Source of the DNA: a virus
DNA length: 64,000 nt
IMG/VR virus record: IMGVR_UViG_3300050821_004356
Coordinates: 47,568 to 111,567 of that record
Direction: 5' to 3' (one strand)
The notes under the pieces were generated by a model. The model ran no database searches. It was given only the letters and a program-made list of their open reading frames with translations, and had not been told where the DNA came from. The position numbers and the translations under genes are program-made. How positions within the stretch are numbered: position 1 is the stretch's first letter; the number at the start of each line of letters is the position of its first letter. Positions 42,935 to 50,809 of the stretch are shown in pieces.

Positions 42935-43231
42935 ATGCATGACCGAATAGATAAATTGAAAAATCATATGTTTTATGGTTCGACTTATCAAAGCGAACTA
43001 AGGGAGATACTTATGGCATTCGCAGACGCAATCGCAAAGCTTCAAGCAGACGTCGCAACGTTGATCGCCGAGAACGGCCCAGCCGCAGTCGCAGCGGCCG
43101 TAGCAGCGAAAGATGCATCCGACGCAGCCGCAGTTGCCGCAGTTGACGCAACCGTGGTAGCAGCATTGACACCGGCAGCACCGGCCCCGGCTCCAGTAGC
43201 ACCAGCGGCCCCGGCAGCACCGGCAGCTTAA
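42935..43231 (+). CDS. Ala/Pro-rich protein
   Basis: 98 aa. A helical N-terminal half and an Ala-rich coiled-coil centre end in an Ala-Pro tail. GAGGGAAG lies close to the ATG at 42935; an internal ATG at 43013 with AAGGGAGAT upstream would give 72 aa and is equally plausible. Not recognised. Confidence 0.58.
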   Translation: MHDRIDKLKNHMFYGSTYQSELREILMAFADAIAKLQADVATLIAENGPAAVAAAVAAKDASDAAAVAAVDATVVAALTPAAPAPAPVAPAAPAAPAA

Positions 43232-43265
43232 TAAGTTACCCCCGACGTTAACTCGTCGGGACAAT

Positions 43266-43365
43266 TTCTGGGTAGCTCAAAGACGTCGATAAGAGCACTC
43301 GTTCCCTGTTTAAGTCGCAAGACGCAAATCGAGAGTGTGGAGACTTAGGCGCACCTCCCCCAGAA
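43266..43365 (+). ncRNA. tRNA-like RNA with oversized anticodon-region loop
   Basis: Stem TTCTGGG/CCCAGAA, then TA and a D-arm-like GCTC...GAGC exactly as in a tRNA. The anticodon region is CTCG...CGAG with about 28 loop bases containing GTC-GCAA-GAC (a GNRA tetraloop). The T-region is GGAG...CTCC without TTCRA. No CCA; followed by TTTTT. Confidence 0.5.
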
Positions 43366-43379
43366 TTTTTAGGAGCGAA

Positions 43380-43484
43380 ATGACCACAACTAAAAAGGTT
43401 TTGCTCAGCATAGCGGTAGGCCTAGTTATCGGTTTAGGTTTTTTATTTTGGCACGTCGCGGAAGTATTTAACGCCGTTCAGTAA
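43380..43484 (+). CDS. 34-aa single-span membrane peptide
   Basis: ATG at 43380 with TAGGAGCGAA upstream. MTTTKKVLLSIAVGLVIGLG then FLFWHVAEVFNAVQ: one membrane helix after a short basic start. Confidence 0.55.
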   Translation: MTTTKKVLLSIAVGLVIGLGFLFWHVAEVFNAVQ

Positions 43485-43492
43485 GAGGTTCC

Positions 43493-43912
43493 ATGAGCGT
43501 TCTCCATAAGGTCGAAGTAGGCGCAGAGATTTATATTATCGCGGCGATGTCGTTGATCGCAGTATCAGCGTCTATTGCAGCGATCAGACTGCTTATTGAA
43601 AAGAATAAACCAGTATTTAACTATCCTGCTGATGTACCTACAGCCGAGGCCAAGGCCGCAGCTGAAGGTTATCTTCATCGGTGCCTAGTGGCTCTCGATA
43701 TTTTTATGAACGTCGTCTTCTTCGCAGGTAAGCAGGGTGAGACAATGTCTACGCATGCTTGGATCGCGTCGCAGTCAGGCGCGCTCTGGGGCAAGTTGAT
43801 GAACCGTTGGCTCGACGGCTTCCAAGCGAACCACGGCCCGCAAGCAGCATCGGGAGATTTAGAGCGCGCGCAAGGCGAAGTGAACCGCCTTAGAAAGATT
43901 TTAGGAGTTTAG
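43493..43912 (+). CDS. Hypothetical membrane-associated protein
   Basis: 139 aa. One membrane helix (residues 12-33, EIYIIAAMSLIAVSASIAAI), then a soluble helical domain (LMNRWLDGFQANHGPQAASG) and a C-terminal helix. Similar small proteins occur in other phages without a known role. AAGAGGTTCC precedes the ATG. Confidence 0.6.
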   Translation: MSVLHKVEVGAEIYIIAAMSLIAVSASIAAIRLLIEKNKPVFNYPADVPTAEAKAAAEGYLHRCLVALDIFMNVVFFAGKQGETMSTHAWIASQSGALWGKLMNRWLDGFQANHGPQAASGDLERAQGEVNRLRKILGV

Positions 43913-43918
43913 TTTCAA

Positions 43919-43990
43919 ACGCCGAGCAAAGGCACCCGAAAGGGTACGGCGTAATTACGAGCGCAAGATGCTTTGCTAAGGCGTGCTCGT
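43919..43990 (+). ncRNA. Structured intergenic RNA
   Basis: ACGCCG/CGGCGT encloses ACCC-GAAA-GGGT (GNRA loop); a second stem is ACGAGC/GCTCGT. AGCAAAG (43925-43931) is complementary to CTTTGCT (43971-43977), linking the two as a pseudoknot. It fills the gap between two genes. Confidence 0.45.
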
Positions 43991-44003
43991 CGAGTAACTG
44001 GGT

Positions 44004-44408
44004 ATGAAGATTCTTCGTAAGTTCCCTTACTGGTATTTGATCGCAGTACCTGCCCTGCTATTCGGCTTGGGCGTTGTGTCCAATCAATCGGTCTTGGTTG
44101 CCAACCACGGTAAGTTCCCGGTGATGCTGAGCCAAGGCATGTACTATAAATACTGTACCCCACAGTCCGAGGAAGACGAAGACGCCCCTAGTATCTCTTG
44201 TATCAAAGGCGGCGAGATGATCGACGAGACGCATAGCGTTATGGGTCCGAACTCACACTTGAAAGTATTGTCGGACATCATACCCATCGGGTCAACTATT
44301 TACAGTATCGGAGATGGCCTTCTTGAATTAGGTTCGTGGCTGCTTTCTTATACGCTCATCGCGTGGCTATTCCTGACAATTCGAAAGTTAGCAACTTTGG
44401 TGAACTAA
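44004..44408 (+). CDS. Membrane protein (DUF5317-like)
   Basis: 134 aa with membrane segments near residues 9-30 and 105-130. The intervening part (VANHGKFPVMLS; LKVLSDIIPIG; YSIGDGLLELGSWL) resembles DUF5317-type proteins of bacteria and phages. Likely sits in the inner membrane; role unknown. Confidence 0.6.
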   Translation: MKILRKFPYWYLIAVPALLFGLGVVSNQSVLVANHGKFPVMLSQGMYYKYCTPQSEEDEDAPSISCIKGGEMIDETHSVMGPNSHLKVLSDIIPIGSTIYSIGDGLLELGSWLLSYTLIAWLFLTIRKLATLVN

Positions 44409-44713
44409 TGACGGCGCACCACACAACGCAACATACTCAGGTTCGTAATCAGAACCACGGCGCACAAAGAGACAATCATGGTCGTAGAGACCCGCGCTCT
44501 TTCGACGCAGGTACGCACCATCGCGTCGAAGAGAGACGTTATCGAGATGGTCATTGGAACGTCCGATTCGAAGGATACTGGTTTGAGTGCAGTGTGTGGC
44601 CTGCTTGGGCGCTTTATGAAGACGTATATTTTGTAGAAGGTCCGAACGGAGTATTTTTCGTGTATGAGTATAATAATCCGGCTATGTTCCTTCAAGTTTA
44701 TTTAGTTGATTAA
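44408..44713 (+). CDS. His-rich hypothetical protein
   Basis: 101 aa from the ATG that overlaps the previous stop (TAATG). First third is rich in His, Gln and Asn (MTAHHTTQHTQVRNQNHGAQ), last third aromatic and acidic. Not recognised. Confidence 0.6.
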   Translation: MTAHHTTQHTQVRNQNHGAQRDNHGRRDPRSFDAGTHHRVEERRYRDGHWNVRFEGYWFECSVWPAWALYEDVYFVEGPNGVFFVYEYNNPAMFLQVYLVD

Positions 44714-44744
44714 GTTTTACTAAGATTAAAGTAGTAAATTTTTA

Positions 44745-44758
44745 GCCACTTCGGTGGC
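44745..44758 (+). promoter_or_regulatory. UUCG-capped hairpin before adhesin gene
   Basis: GCCAC-TTCG-GTGGC, a very stable tetraloop hairpin, lies 14 bases upstream of the GTG start with AGAGGAAAC between. No T-run on its 3' side, so more likely an mRNA stabiliser than a terminator. Confidence 0.55.
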
Positions 44759-44772
44759 ATAGAGGAAACAAC

Positions 44773-45846
44773 GTGTCTATTACTTCACAGCTTTTGACTG
44801 GCGCAAATTACGCGCTCAACGCGTATTCTGGTATCACGAACTCCGGTCTTACCGTTATTTCTGGCGGTAACATCGGGTCTTTCCCGACGTCGTCTATTAC
44901 AGGCTTCCCCCCAGGCCTGCTTTCTCCTCCAGCAGTTATAGACAACGCTGATTCGTTGCAAGCGCGTCTAGATGCTCTTTCCGCATACAATACGTTTGCG
45001 GCCCTCGCGTTTACTTCATTGGGTGCATCCTCAGTTAATCTCTCCGTATCTGGCAACGGCTCTTCGGCTTCGACTTACACTCCCGGTAACTACTCTGCAG
45101 GAACTAGCATGGATATTCCTACTAGTATCACACTAGATGCGCAAGGAAACCCGAACGCTGTGTTCATCTTTAAAGCAGGCAGCACAGTTACCCTTGAAAG
45201 CGGGGCCTCTGTTTTGCTCGTCAACGGAGCCGCAGCACAAAACGTTGTGTGGCTCGTAGGCACTTCATTCACGTCTATCTTTGCTGGCACATCAGTTATG
45301 GTCGGCAACATCTTGGCGCAAGCCTCTGCCACATTGGGCGGCGGTGTTCTAAGCGGTCGTGTCCTAGCAGGTCTAAACAATTCGAGCGGTGCGATTACTA
45401 TCGCGACTGCGCTTGCTTTGACAGTTCCAGTATCGGGCGGTGGGGTCGCTCCACCTCCTACGAGGGCTGGCGGTGCGGCTCAGTGTCTTATCTCTCAGAA
45501 TTTGGGAGCGTCGGTTTTGTTAGCTTGGCCGCAGAATAGTCCCGGAGTTCAAGGACAATTCTTAGACCTAGTCCAAATCGTTGACGAAGGTGGAAATTTT
45601 GTACTCAACGTCGACTTTAGCGGTGCTGTTCACTATCCCGCAATTCTACCAACTAATGGCACGAGAATCGGCCAATATCAAACGAGATTTGGTCTGTCTG
45701 GTAGTGGTCTTCCCGTAACTACACTTTCGCAAGTAATGCATGACGCTTTCACTAATCCACAATTTCTTGACATCATTCAAATAATCAATGTGGGAGGAAA
45801 TATCTCCTATTGGTGGAATTCCGAAGGCGTCGCGACCGGTTCCTAG
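44773..45846 (+). CDS. DUF3494 (ice-binding-like) virion or adhesin protein
   Basis: 357 aa, GTG start. Residues about 1-220 carry the DUF3494 pattern: SGGNIGSFPTSSITGFPPG, TYTPGNYSAGTSMDIPTSIT, LDAQGNPNAVFIFKAGSTVT and VNGAAAQNVVWLVGTSFTSI. This beta-solenoid family includes ice-binding proteins and cell-surface adhesins. A Pro-rich hinge near 223 leads to a separate 120-residue beta domain. No signal peptide is visible, so it is probably built into the virion. Ice binding itself cannot be judged. Confidence 0.82.
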   Translation: MSITSQLLTGANYALNAYSGITNSGLTVISGGNIGSFPTSSITGFPPGLLSPPAVIDNADSLQARLDALSAYNTFAALAFTSLGASSVNLSVSGNGSSASTYTPGNYSAGTSMDIPTSITLDAQGNPNAVFIFKAGSTVTLESGASVLLVNGAAAQNVVWLVGTSFTSIFAGTSVMVGNILAQASATLGGGVLSGRVLAGLNNSSGAITIATALALTVPVSGGGVAPPPTRAGGAAQCLISQNLGASVLLAWPQNSPGVQGQFLDLVQIVDEGGNFVLNVDFSGAVHYPAILPTNGTRIGQYQTRFGLSGSGLPVTTLSQVMHDAFTNPQFLDIIQIINVGGNISYWWNSEGVATGS

Positions 45847-45855
45847 TTTTGCGTA

Positions 45856-45874
45856 GTCTCCTCGGAGGCTTTTT
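45856..45874 (+). terminator. Rho-independent terminator
   Basis: GTCTC-CTCG-GAGGC hairpin followed by TTTTT, ten bases after the DUF3494 gene stop. Confidence 0.78.
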
Positions 45875-45972
45875 ACGTGGCAACGCGACTGTCCAATTTG
45901 TAAAACACAGCTTCAAAAGAAAACAGGTACAATAGTAGTTTGCCCATGCTGTGCGTGGGTATGGAAATAATT

Positions 45973-46755
45973 ATGGATGATAAAGCCGCCAATATAATGG
46001 CAAATATTATTGCTCGTCGCGCCACAGAAATGGAAAAAGAAGCCTTGGACGTTATCACAGGACCCCAAGGCCCGCGCGGAGAGCGAGGTATCCAAGGACC
46101 TATAGGTCCAGTTGGACCTACGGGTCTCAAAGGTGATAGAGGTCCAGCAGGAGAGAAAGCGGAGCGCGGAGAAAGAGGACCAGTCGGAGAGGCAGGTCCT
46201 ATAGGACCTACCGGTCCCGCTGGCGCTAAAGGTGACCGAGGTCTCACAGGACCCGCAGGCGAAGACGGTAAACACGGCCGCGACGGTAGAGATGCCCAAG
46301 TTCCAGAATTCGTAATAGGCGAAGCCGTTGTAGGTACTGAAGCTAAGGCAACGCTACATCGCAATGAGAGCGGCGTTTATATTTTGAGTCTAATTCTCCC
46401 GAGAGGAGAGCGCGGCGTCAAGGGCGAACCAGGTCCAACCGGTCTTCGAGGTTTTCCGGGAAAAGATTCGGTTACACCTGGTCCAAAAGGCGATCCGGGG
46501 AAGTCAATAACAGGTCCAGCTGGCGCTGATTCGACGGTCCCTGGCCCACAAGGTATTCCTGGTAAAGACGGACTGAGCATTGACGAGATCAAACAACTCG
46601 TCGTCGATATTTTGTCAGACGCTGGTTTGTTATCGGAACAAGCCCAAAAACTTGCAACTATTCGTGCATTATTAAAAAAAGCGATACATCAAGCCGACGC
46701 TCGCCACGCTTTTCAAATTTCGGAAATAATCAGGGAAGTAGATAAACTGTTTTAG
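45973..46755 (+). CDS. Collagen-like (GXY-repeat) fibre protein
   Basis: 260 aa from the ATG at 45973 (GGAAAT upstream; in-frame alternatives at 45961 and 45940). Two blocks of Gly-X-Y repeats (residues about 27-105 and 145-205) flank a small globular insert (VPEFVIGEAVVGTEAKATLH). A C-terminal helical part may trimerise. Phage collagen-like proteins form trimeric fibres on heads or tails. Confidence 0.85.
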   Translation: MDDKAANIMANIIARRATEMEKEALDVITGPQGPRGERGIQGPIGPVGPTGLKGDRGPAGEKAERGERGPVGEAGPIGPTGPAGAKGDRGLTGPAGEDGKHGRDGRDAQVPEFVIGEAVVGTEAKATLHRNESGVYILSLILPRGERGVKGEPGPTGLRGFPGKDSVTPGPKGDPGKSITGPAGADSTVPGPQGIPGKDGLSIDEIKQLVVDILSDAGLLSEQAQKLATIRALLKKAIHQADARHAFQISEIIREVDKLF

Positions 46756-46773
46756 TTGAATTTACGAGATTAG

Positions 46774-49332
46774 ATGCCATTTAACCCGCTGGCCGTAAGA
46801 GGCCCTTTACTAAGTCCATCGCCCGGAACGCCAACTGTGGTCGGAGCGGTTTATAACGCAACCGCACCTGCGCCCCAAGATGAACAAGGCTGTTCCCTTC
46901 AATGCGATTCAGCCGGAAACCTTTTAGTAAATGTGGCCGTCGGTGGCGGTGGTGGTGGCGGCAGCAACGTCAATTTGGTTCAAGTGGGTGGCGTACCGTT
47001 TTCATTAGGCCAACAATTGGCCGCACAGAGTTTGCCTGTCGTTTTAACAGCGGCGCAAATCGCGGCTCTAACTCCGCTGTCGACGGTCACCGTTCTCCAA
47101 GGTACTTCACCTTGGGTAGTCAGCGGAACGGTCACAATTACTCCGTCTGGTCTTCAAAATGTGAATGTCACGGAGTGGAACACTGTCGCTCTTGGCTCAC
47201 CTTCCGCTTATGGAACGTCTCCCGGTGCGGTTAATGTCATCGGCGTGAACGCGTTCATTACGAACACGGTTCCTGTCACTCTAGCTTCGACGACTATTAC
47301 CGGGACGGTAGCTGTAACTCAATCAACGAGTCCTTGGGTTGTCAGTCTCGCGTCTACAACGGTTACAAATACCGTTGCCGAGAATCTCATTCAAGTTGCT
47401 GGCGTCACACTGGGCGCTACAGCGGTCACCAATTTCGGAACGGCTCCCGCCGCTGCTGCGGTCCCGGGAGTAAACGCATCGTTGTTTGCAGGCACCACAG
47501 GTATCACGGCTACAGGTTCTTCATTGAACGTAGACGTTACGAATACAGTTCCTGTCACCCTTGCTTCGACCACGATTACCGGAACTGTCTCGGTAACACA
47601 AGGCACAACGCCGTGGGTTGTCGCAGGCAGCTTGACGAACAATAACGCCGCTCCAACCGCTACACTTATAGGTGTATTGGGCGCGATAGCCGAGACTGCG
47701 TACAATACTGTTACTTATACGACAGGTGATATGGTTCTGCCTGTTACAGACCTGCACGGCGCTCTCAATGAAGATTTACAGGCTGTGGCGGGCGTCCAGA
47801 TTGGCGCTACATCAGTCGTTGCCTTTGGTTCGGCTCCAGCCGCTGTTAACGTTGAAGCTGTAAATGCTTCAATTTTCTCAGGTGCCACTGCCTTAACGAA
47901 TACCGCTGGCGCGTTGAACGTTAACGTAACCAACACGGGAACACCATTCACGGTAGAGGGTGACGAAACCAATAACGCTGCCGCACCAGAGGCAGCCGCC
48001 GCTCTCGAAGTTCTCCCAGCGATTGCGAATGCCGCTTCACCTTCGTGGACCGAGGGATTCAACGTTCTTTTGTCCGTCGATCTCTTAGGTCGTCAGCGCA
48101 TCCGTGGCACACTGACCCCGAATAACGCTGCGCCCGGTTCTGATGGTCAGATGGCGCTCACAACTATCGCTAACGCGGTAGCTCCGACGTACACCGAAGG
48201 GGATTTGGTACTTGCGTCTGTTGACCTTAACGGCGCGACCCGCATCGTGGGAACGCGCACGAATAATAACGCGGCCCCGAGTTTTGAGGTTGGAGTTCTT
48301 CCTGCTCTCGCTAATGCTGCTAGCCCATCGTGGACAGAGGGCAATCAAGTATTAGAGTCGGTCGATCTAACAGGCCGTCAACGCATTCGTGGTACGCTTA
48401 CCAACAACAATGCCGCTCCTACGGCAGACCTTATCGAGGTTATGCCTGCGGTTGCAACCACCGCCGCGCCTACTTACACTACTGGCGACGCGGTTATGTT
48501 GTCTACGGATTTAAGCGGAAATCTTCGAGTAACTCCGACGGCAGTTGGGACGCTCACAAACAATAACGCGGCACCCGGCACGATAAACTTGGGCGTTCTC
48601 CCAGCCGTTGCCAATGCGGCTGCCCCGACGTGGACCGAGGGTGACCAAGTTCTTTTGTCTGTGGATTTGCACGGCGCTCAACGTGTATCGGGAGCGACAG
48701 GTCAAAACGTCGCGCCACTAGCCTTTGAATTGGTTACTGGTGGCGTATTCAATACCACCATTCCTGCTCTGACGGCTGGCAACGCATCTCAGTTTCAAAC
48801 AGACTCGACAGGCGCTCAAGCGGTTAACACAGCAGGTCGTAAGCAGACTTATCGCTGCTCTGTCGCTAGTACCCCAATCGTGTCAGCCAGTTTTAGCCCG
48901 ACGTTTTCAGTTACGGGAAGTGCAACAAAAACAGTTCGTATTAATCGCATTCGACTCTCTTGTACTGCGGCAACAGGCACTGTTGCCAGCTTTTTTATGT
49001 ACCGTTATTCAGCCTTGTCTGGAGGTACTGCTGTCTCTCAGTCGAATCTTATCTGTAAAATGGATATTAACAATGCGGCAAACACAGCAGTTGTTAATTT
49101 TTGGACAGTAGCCGCAACAACCGTAACACCCGCAGGTAGCCCGACTAGCGACCGTTATGAGATTGTTACTCCAGCGGTCACCGTACCAGTTCCTTATATC
49201 GAGTGGCTGTTTGGTGATAATCACGGTCAAGAATTAGTTTTAAGAGGGACATCTGACTTTATAGGCGTATGTGTAAGTGTGGTAGGAACAACACCTACCT
49301 TACAAATAATGGTGGAATGGACGGAGGAATAA
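46774..49332 (+). CDS. Large repeat-containing virion protein
   Basis: 852 aa. A Gly-rich linker near residue 58 leads to VTLASTTITGTVAVTQSTSP-type repeats (two or three copies, 165-290). About six units of roughly 50 aa follow, each containing NNNAAP, VLPAxANAAxPSWTEG and VLLSVDLxGxQRIRGTL (residues about 290-660). The C-terminal 180 residues form a different beta-rich, lectin- or head-fibre-like domain (SFFMYRYSALSGGTAVSQSN). Likely a fibre or decoration protein that binds the host or capsid. Confidence 0.78.
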   Translation: MPFNPLAVRGPLLSPSPGTPTVVGAVYNATAPAPQDEQGCSLQCDSAGNLLVNVAVGGGGGGGSNVNLVQVGGVPFSLGQQLAAQSLPVVLTAAQIAALTPLSTVTVLQGTSPWVVSGTVTITPSGLQNVNVTEWNTVALGSPSAYGTSPGAVNVIGVNAFITNTVPVTLASTTITGTVAVTQSTSPWVVSLASTTVTNTVAENLIQVAGVTLGATAVTNFGTAPAAAAVPGVNASLFAGTTGITATGSSLNVDVTNTVPVTLASTTITGTVSVTQGTTPWVVAGSLTNNNAAPTATLIGVLGAIAETAYNTVTYTTGDMVLPVTDLHGALNEDLQAVAGVQIGATSVVAFGSAPAAVNVEAVNASIFSGATALTNTAGALNVNVTNTGTPFTVEGDETNNAAAPEAAAALEVLPAIANAASPSWTEGFNVLLSVDLLGRQRIRGTLTPNNAAPGSDGQMALTTIANAVAPTYTEGDLVLASVDLNGATRIVGTRTNNNAAPSFEVGVLPALANAASPSWTEGNQVLESVDLTGRQRIRGTLTNNNAAPTADLIEVMPAVATTAAPTYTTGDAVMLSTDLSGNLRVTPTAVGTLTNNNAAPGTINLGVLPAVANAAAPTWTEGDQVLLSVDLHGAQRVSGATGQNVAPLAFELVTGGVFNTTIPALTAGNASQFQTDSTGAQAVNTAGRKQTYRCSVASTPIVSASFSPTFSVTGSATKTVRINRIRLSCTAATGTVASFFMYRYSALSGGTAVSQSNLICKMDINNAANTAVVNFWTVAATTVTPAGSPTSDRYEIVTPAVTVPVPYIEWLFGDNHGQELVLRGTSDFIGVCVSVVGTTPTLQIMVEWTEE

Positions 49333-49333
49333 T

Positions 49334-50101
49334 ATGTCTACAGTCACTTGGGATTCGACGGCTGTAGCAAATAGTACTCTGCAAGGTACTGTCGATAGCG
49401 CTTCTACAATCATTGTAACTCTTAACATCGCCGGAACTCTCACAGCGGGATTGATTGATTTTGAAGCATCGACAGACGGAGTGGTGTGGTACCCCATTAC
49501 AGGTTTTGTTCAAAGTACGTTTGCTATATTCACTAATTGGCAACCATTCTATGGTTCTTCCATAGCCCTTCAGTTTAACATCGCAGGGTTTAGTATATAC
49601 CGCTGTCGTTTGGTAACTACGCTGACGGGCACAGGCAACGTAACTATATACAGTAACGGAGTTGCGAATGCCTGTTTTACAATAGTGTCATCTGTTGTGC
49701 AGCAAAACGGCGCGAACCTGCATACGGTCGTTGATAGTGGAACAATCACCGCGACCCCGACTACAGCAGCGGCTGGTGCCCTTTTAGCTAAAATTATCAG
49801 TGCCACTGGGGCACTCACACTAATAAAAGGTTCGACAGGTAATTTGTACGGGATGTATTTTCTCAACAATACAGCCGTGGCTTCGTGGATTCAGTTCTTC
49901 AACGCAGCTACCACTGGTGCTGTCACCCTTGGAACAACTGTCCCTGTTTGGGCCGCCCCAATCCCGGCAAACGGAATTCTGAATATTTCACCGGGGTACT
50001 TTGCACAATTCAACTTTTCGGCGGGCATTGTCTATGCCGCAACATCTTTACTTCAAGGTACCGTCGTTGAAAGTATGTCGGGAACAGTGGAGTATTTATA
50101 G
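49334..50101 (+). CDS. Putative virion structural protein
   Basis: 255 aa, beta-rich, not recognised. Follows the repeat protein by one base. Residues about 175-205 (FFNAATTGAVTLGTTVPVW) resemble KLYNLASGSVTLGTTVPDEV in 50308-50691, so the two share a domain. Confidence 0.65.
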   Translation: MSTVTWDSTAVANSTLQGTVDSASTIIVTLNIAGTLTAGLIDFEASTDGVVWYPITGFVQSTFAIFTNWQPFYGSSIALQFNIAGFSIYRCRLVTTLTGTGNVTIYSNGVANACFTIVSSVVQQNGANLHTVVDSGTITATPTTAAAGALLAKIISATGALTLIKGSTGNLYGMYFLNNTAVASWIQFFNAATTGAVTLGTTVPVWAAPIPANGILNISPGYFAQFNFSAGIVYAATSLLQGTVVESMSGTVEYL

Positions 50102-50142
50102 TAGTTAGTATTTAAAACAATCAAATAAAAAGGAGCAACACA

Positions 50143-50298
50143 ATGAACACCACAATAGAAAAGATTTTCGAAGAGATCGGCCGATTGCACATTCAGATTT
50201 CGCAACAAGCAGTTTACATTGCGCAGTTGGAAGCGACGAATAAATCGCTCCAAGCAGCAGCGCAAGCGGCAACCCCAGTAGCATCTGCTACGGCGTAG
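50143..50298 (+). CDS. Hypothetical 51-aa helical protein
   Basis: ATG at 50143 with AAGGAGCAACA upstream; helical (IEKIFEEIGRLHIQISQQAV) with an Ala/Thr tail. Ends 9 bases before the next GTG. Confidence 0.6.
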   Translation: MNTTIEKIFEEIGRLHIQISQQAVYIAQLEATNKSLQAAAQAATPVASATA

Positions 50299-50307
50299 GA
50301 GATTTAA

Positions 50308-50691
50308 GTGGGTATAACTCAAGTCAACGTAACATCGCCCGCGAATGAAATAATCTTTCAAGATACTGCGATGGGTACTTCTGTCGATGGTATCAAAGCA
50401 TCCTCTGCACTCGTCTATTCAGTTACAGTCGATAACAGCGCGAACGGTGGAGCGGCATCCTATGTCAAACTTTATAATCTAGCTAGTGGCTCGGTTACTC
50501 TTGGAACTACTGTTCCAGACGAGGTTATTCTGGCCCCAGCTGGTCAAGTTGTTACAGCGATTTTCAAAACGGGCGCAGCAGGCGGGAAGACTTTCGGCAC
50601 CGCGTTAAGCGCAGCCTGTGTGACTACAGGCGGAACGGCTGGTATAGTAGCGCCGTCCTCTTCGGTAGTCGTCTCCGTGAATTACGTCTAG
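50308..50691 (+). CDS. Putative virion structural protein
   Basis: 127 aa, GTG start with GGAGATTTAA upstream. Beta-rich single domain similar to the last third of 49334-50101. Probably a small decoration or fibre-tip protein. Confidence 0.62.
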   Translation: MGITQVNVTSPANEIIFQDTAMGTSVDGIKASSALVYSVTVDNSANGGAASYVKLYNLASGSVTLGTTVPDEVILAPAGQVVTAIFKTGAAGGKTFGTALSAACVTTGGTAGIVAPSSSVVVSVNYV

Positions 50692-50695
50692 CCGC

Positions 50696-50724
50696 TTGAC
50701 AAGTAAGTAGATTTGTGGTAGCAT
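50696..50724 (+). promoter_or_regulatory. Sigma-70-type promoter
   Basis: TTGACA (50696-50701), 17 bases, TAGCAT (50719-50724), before the endonuclease VII-like gene and its pseudoknot leader. Confidence 0.75.
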
Positions 50725-50761
50725 AAATTAGCCCTTGGGGTTGCTCCCAGGGGTCAGACTT

Positions 50762-50803
50762 GGGGGGTGCCTATTACATCCCCCTTGTCGTTCTTAATAG
50801 GAG
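50762..50803 (+). promoter_or_regulatory. Pseudoknot leader 1, hides ribosome binding site
   Basis: Stem 1 GGGGGGT (50762-50768) with ATCCCCC (50778-50784). Stem 2: loop CCTATTA (50770-50776) with TAATAGG (50795-50801), which contains the Shine-Dalgarno AGG. L1 is 1 base, L3 is TTGTCGTTCT. Same fold at 52987 and 54567. Confidence 0.78.
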
Positions 50804-50809
50804 AATAAA

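Noticed and set aside
47391-48566. Several long antisense or shifted frames in the repeat protein gene
   Set aside because: They mirror the repeats of the sense gene and have no start signals; typical shadows of biased codon use.
46774-49332. CRISPR-like or minisatellite DNA repeats
   Set aside because: The repeats are protein-coding, 50 codons long and diverged at the DNA level; no short exact repeats with spacers.
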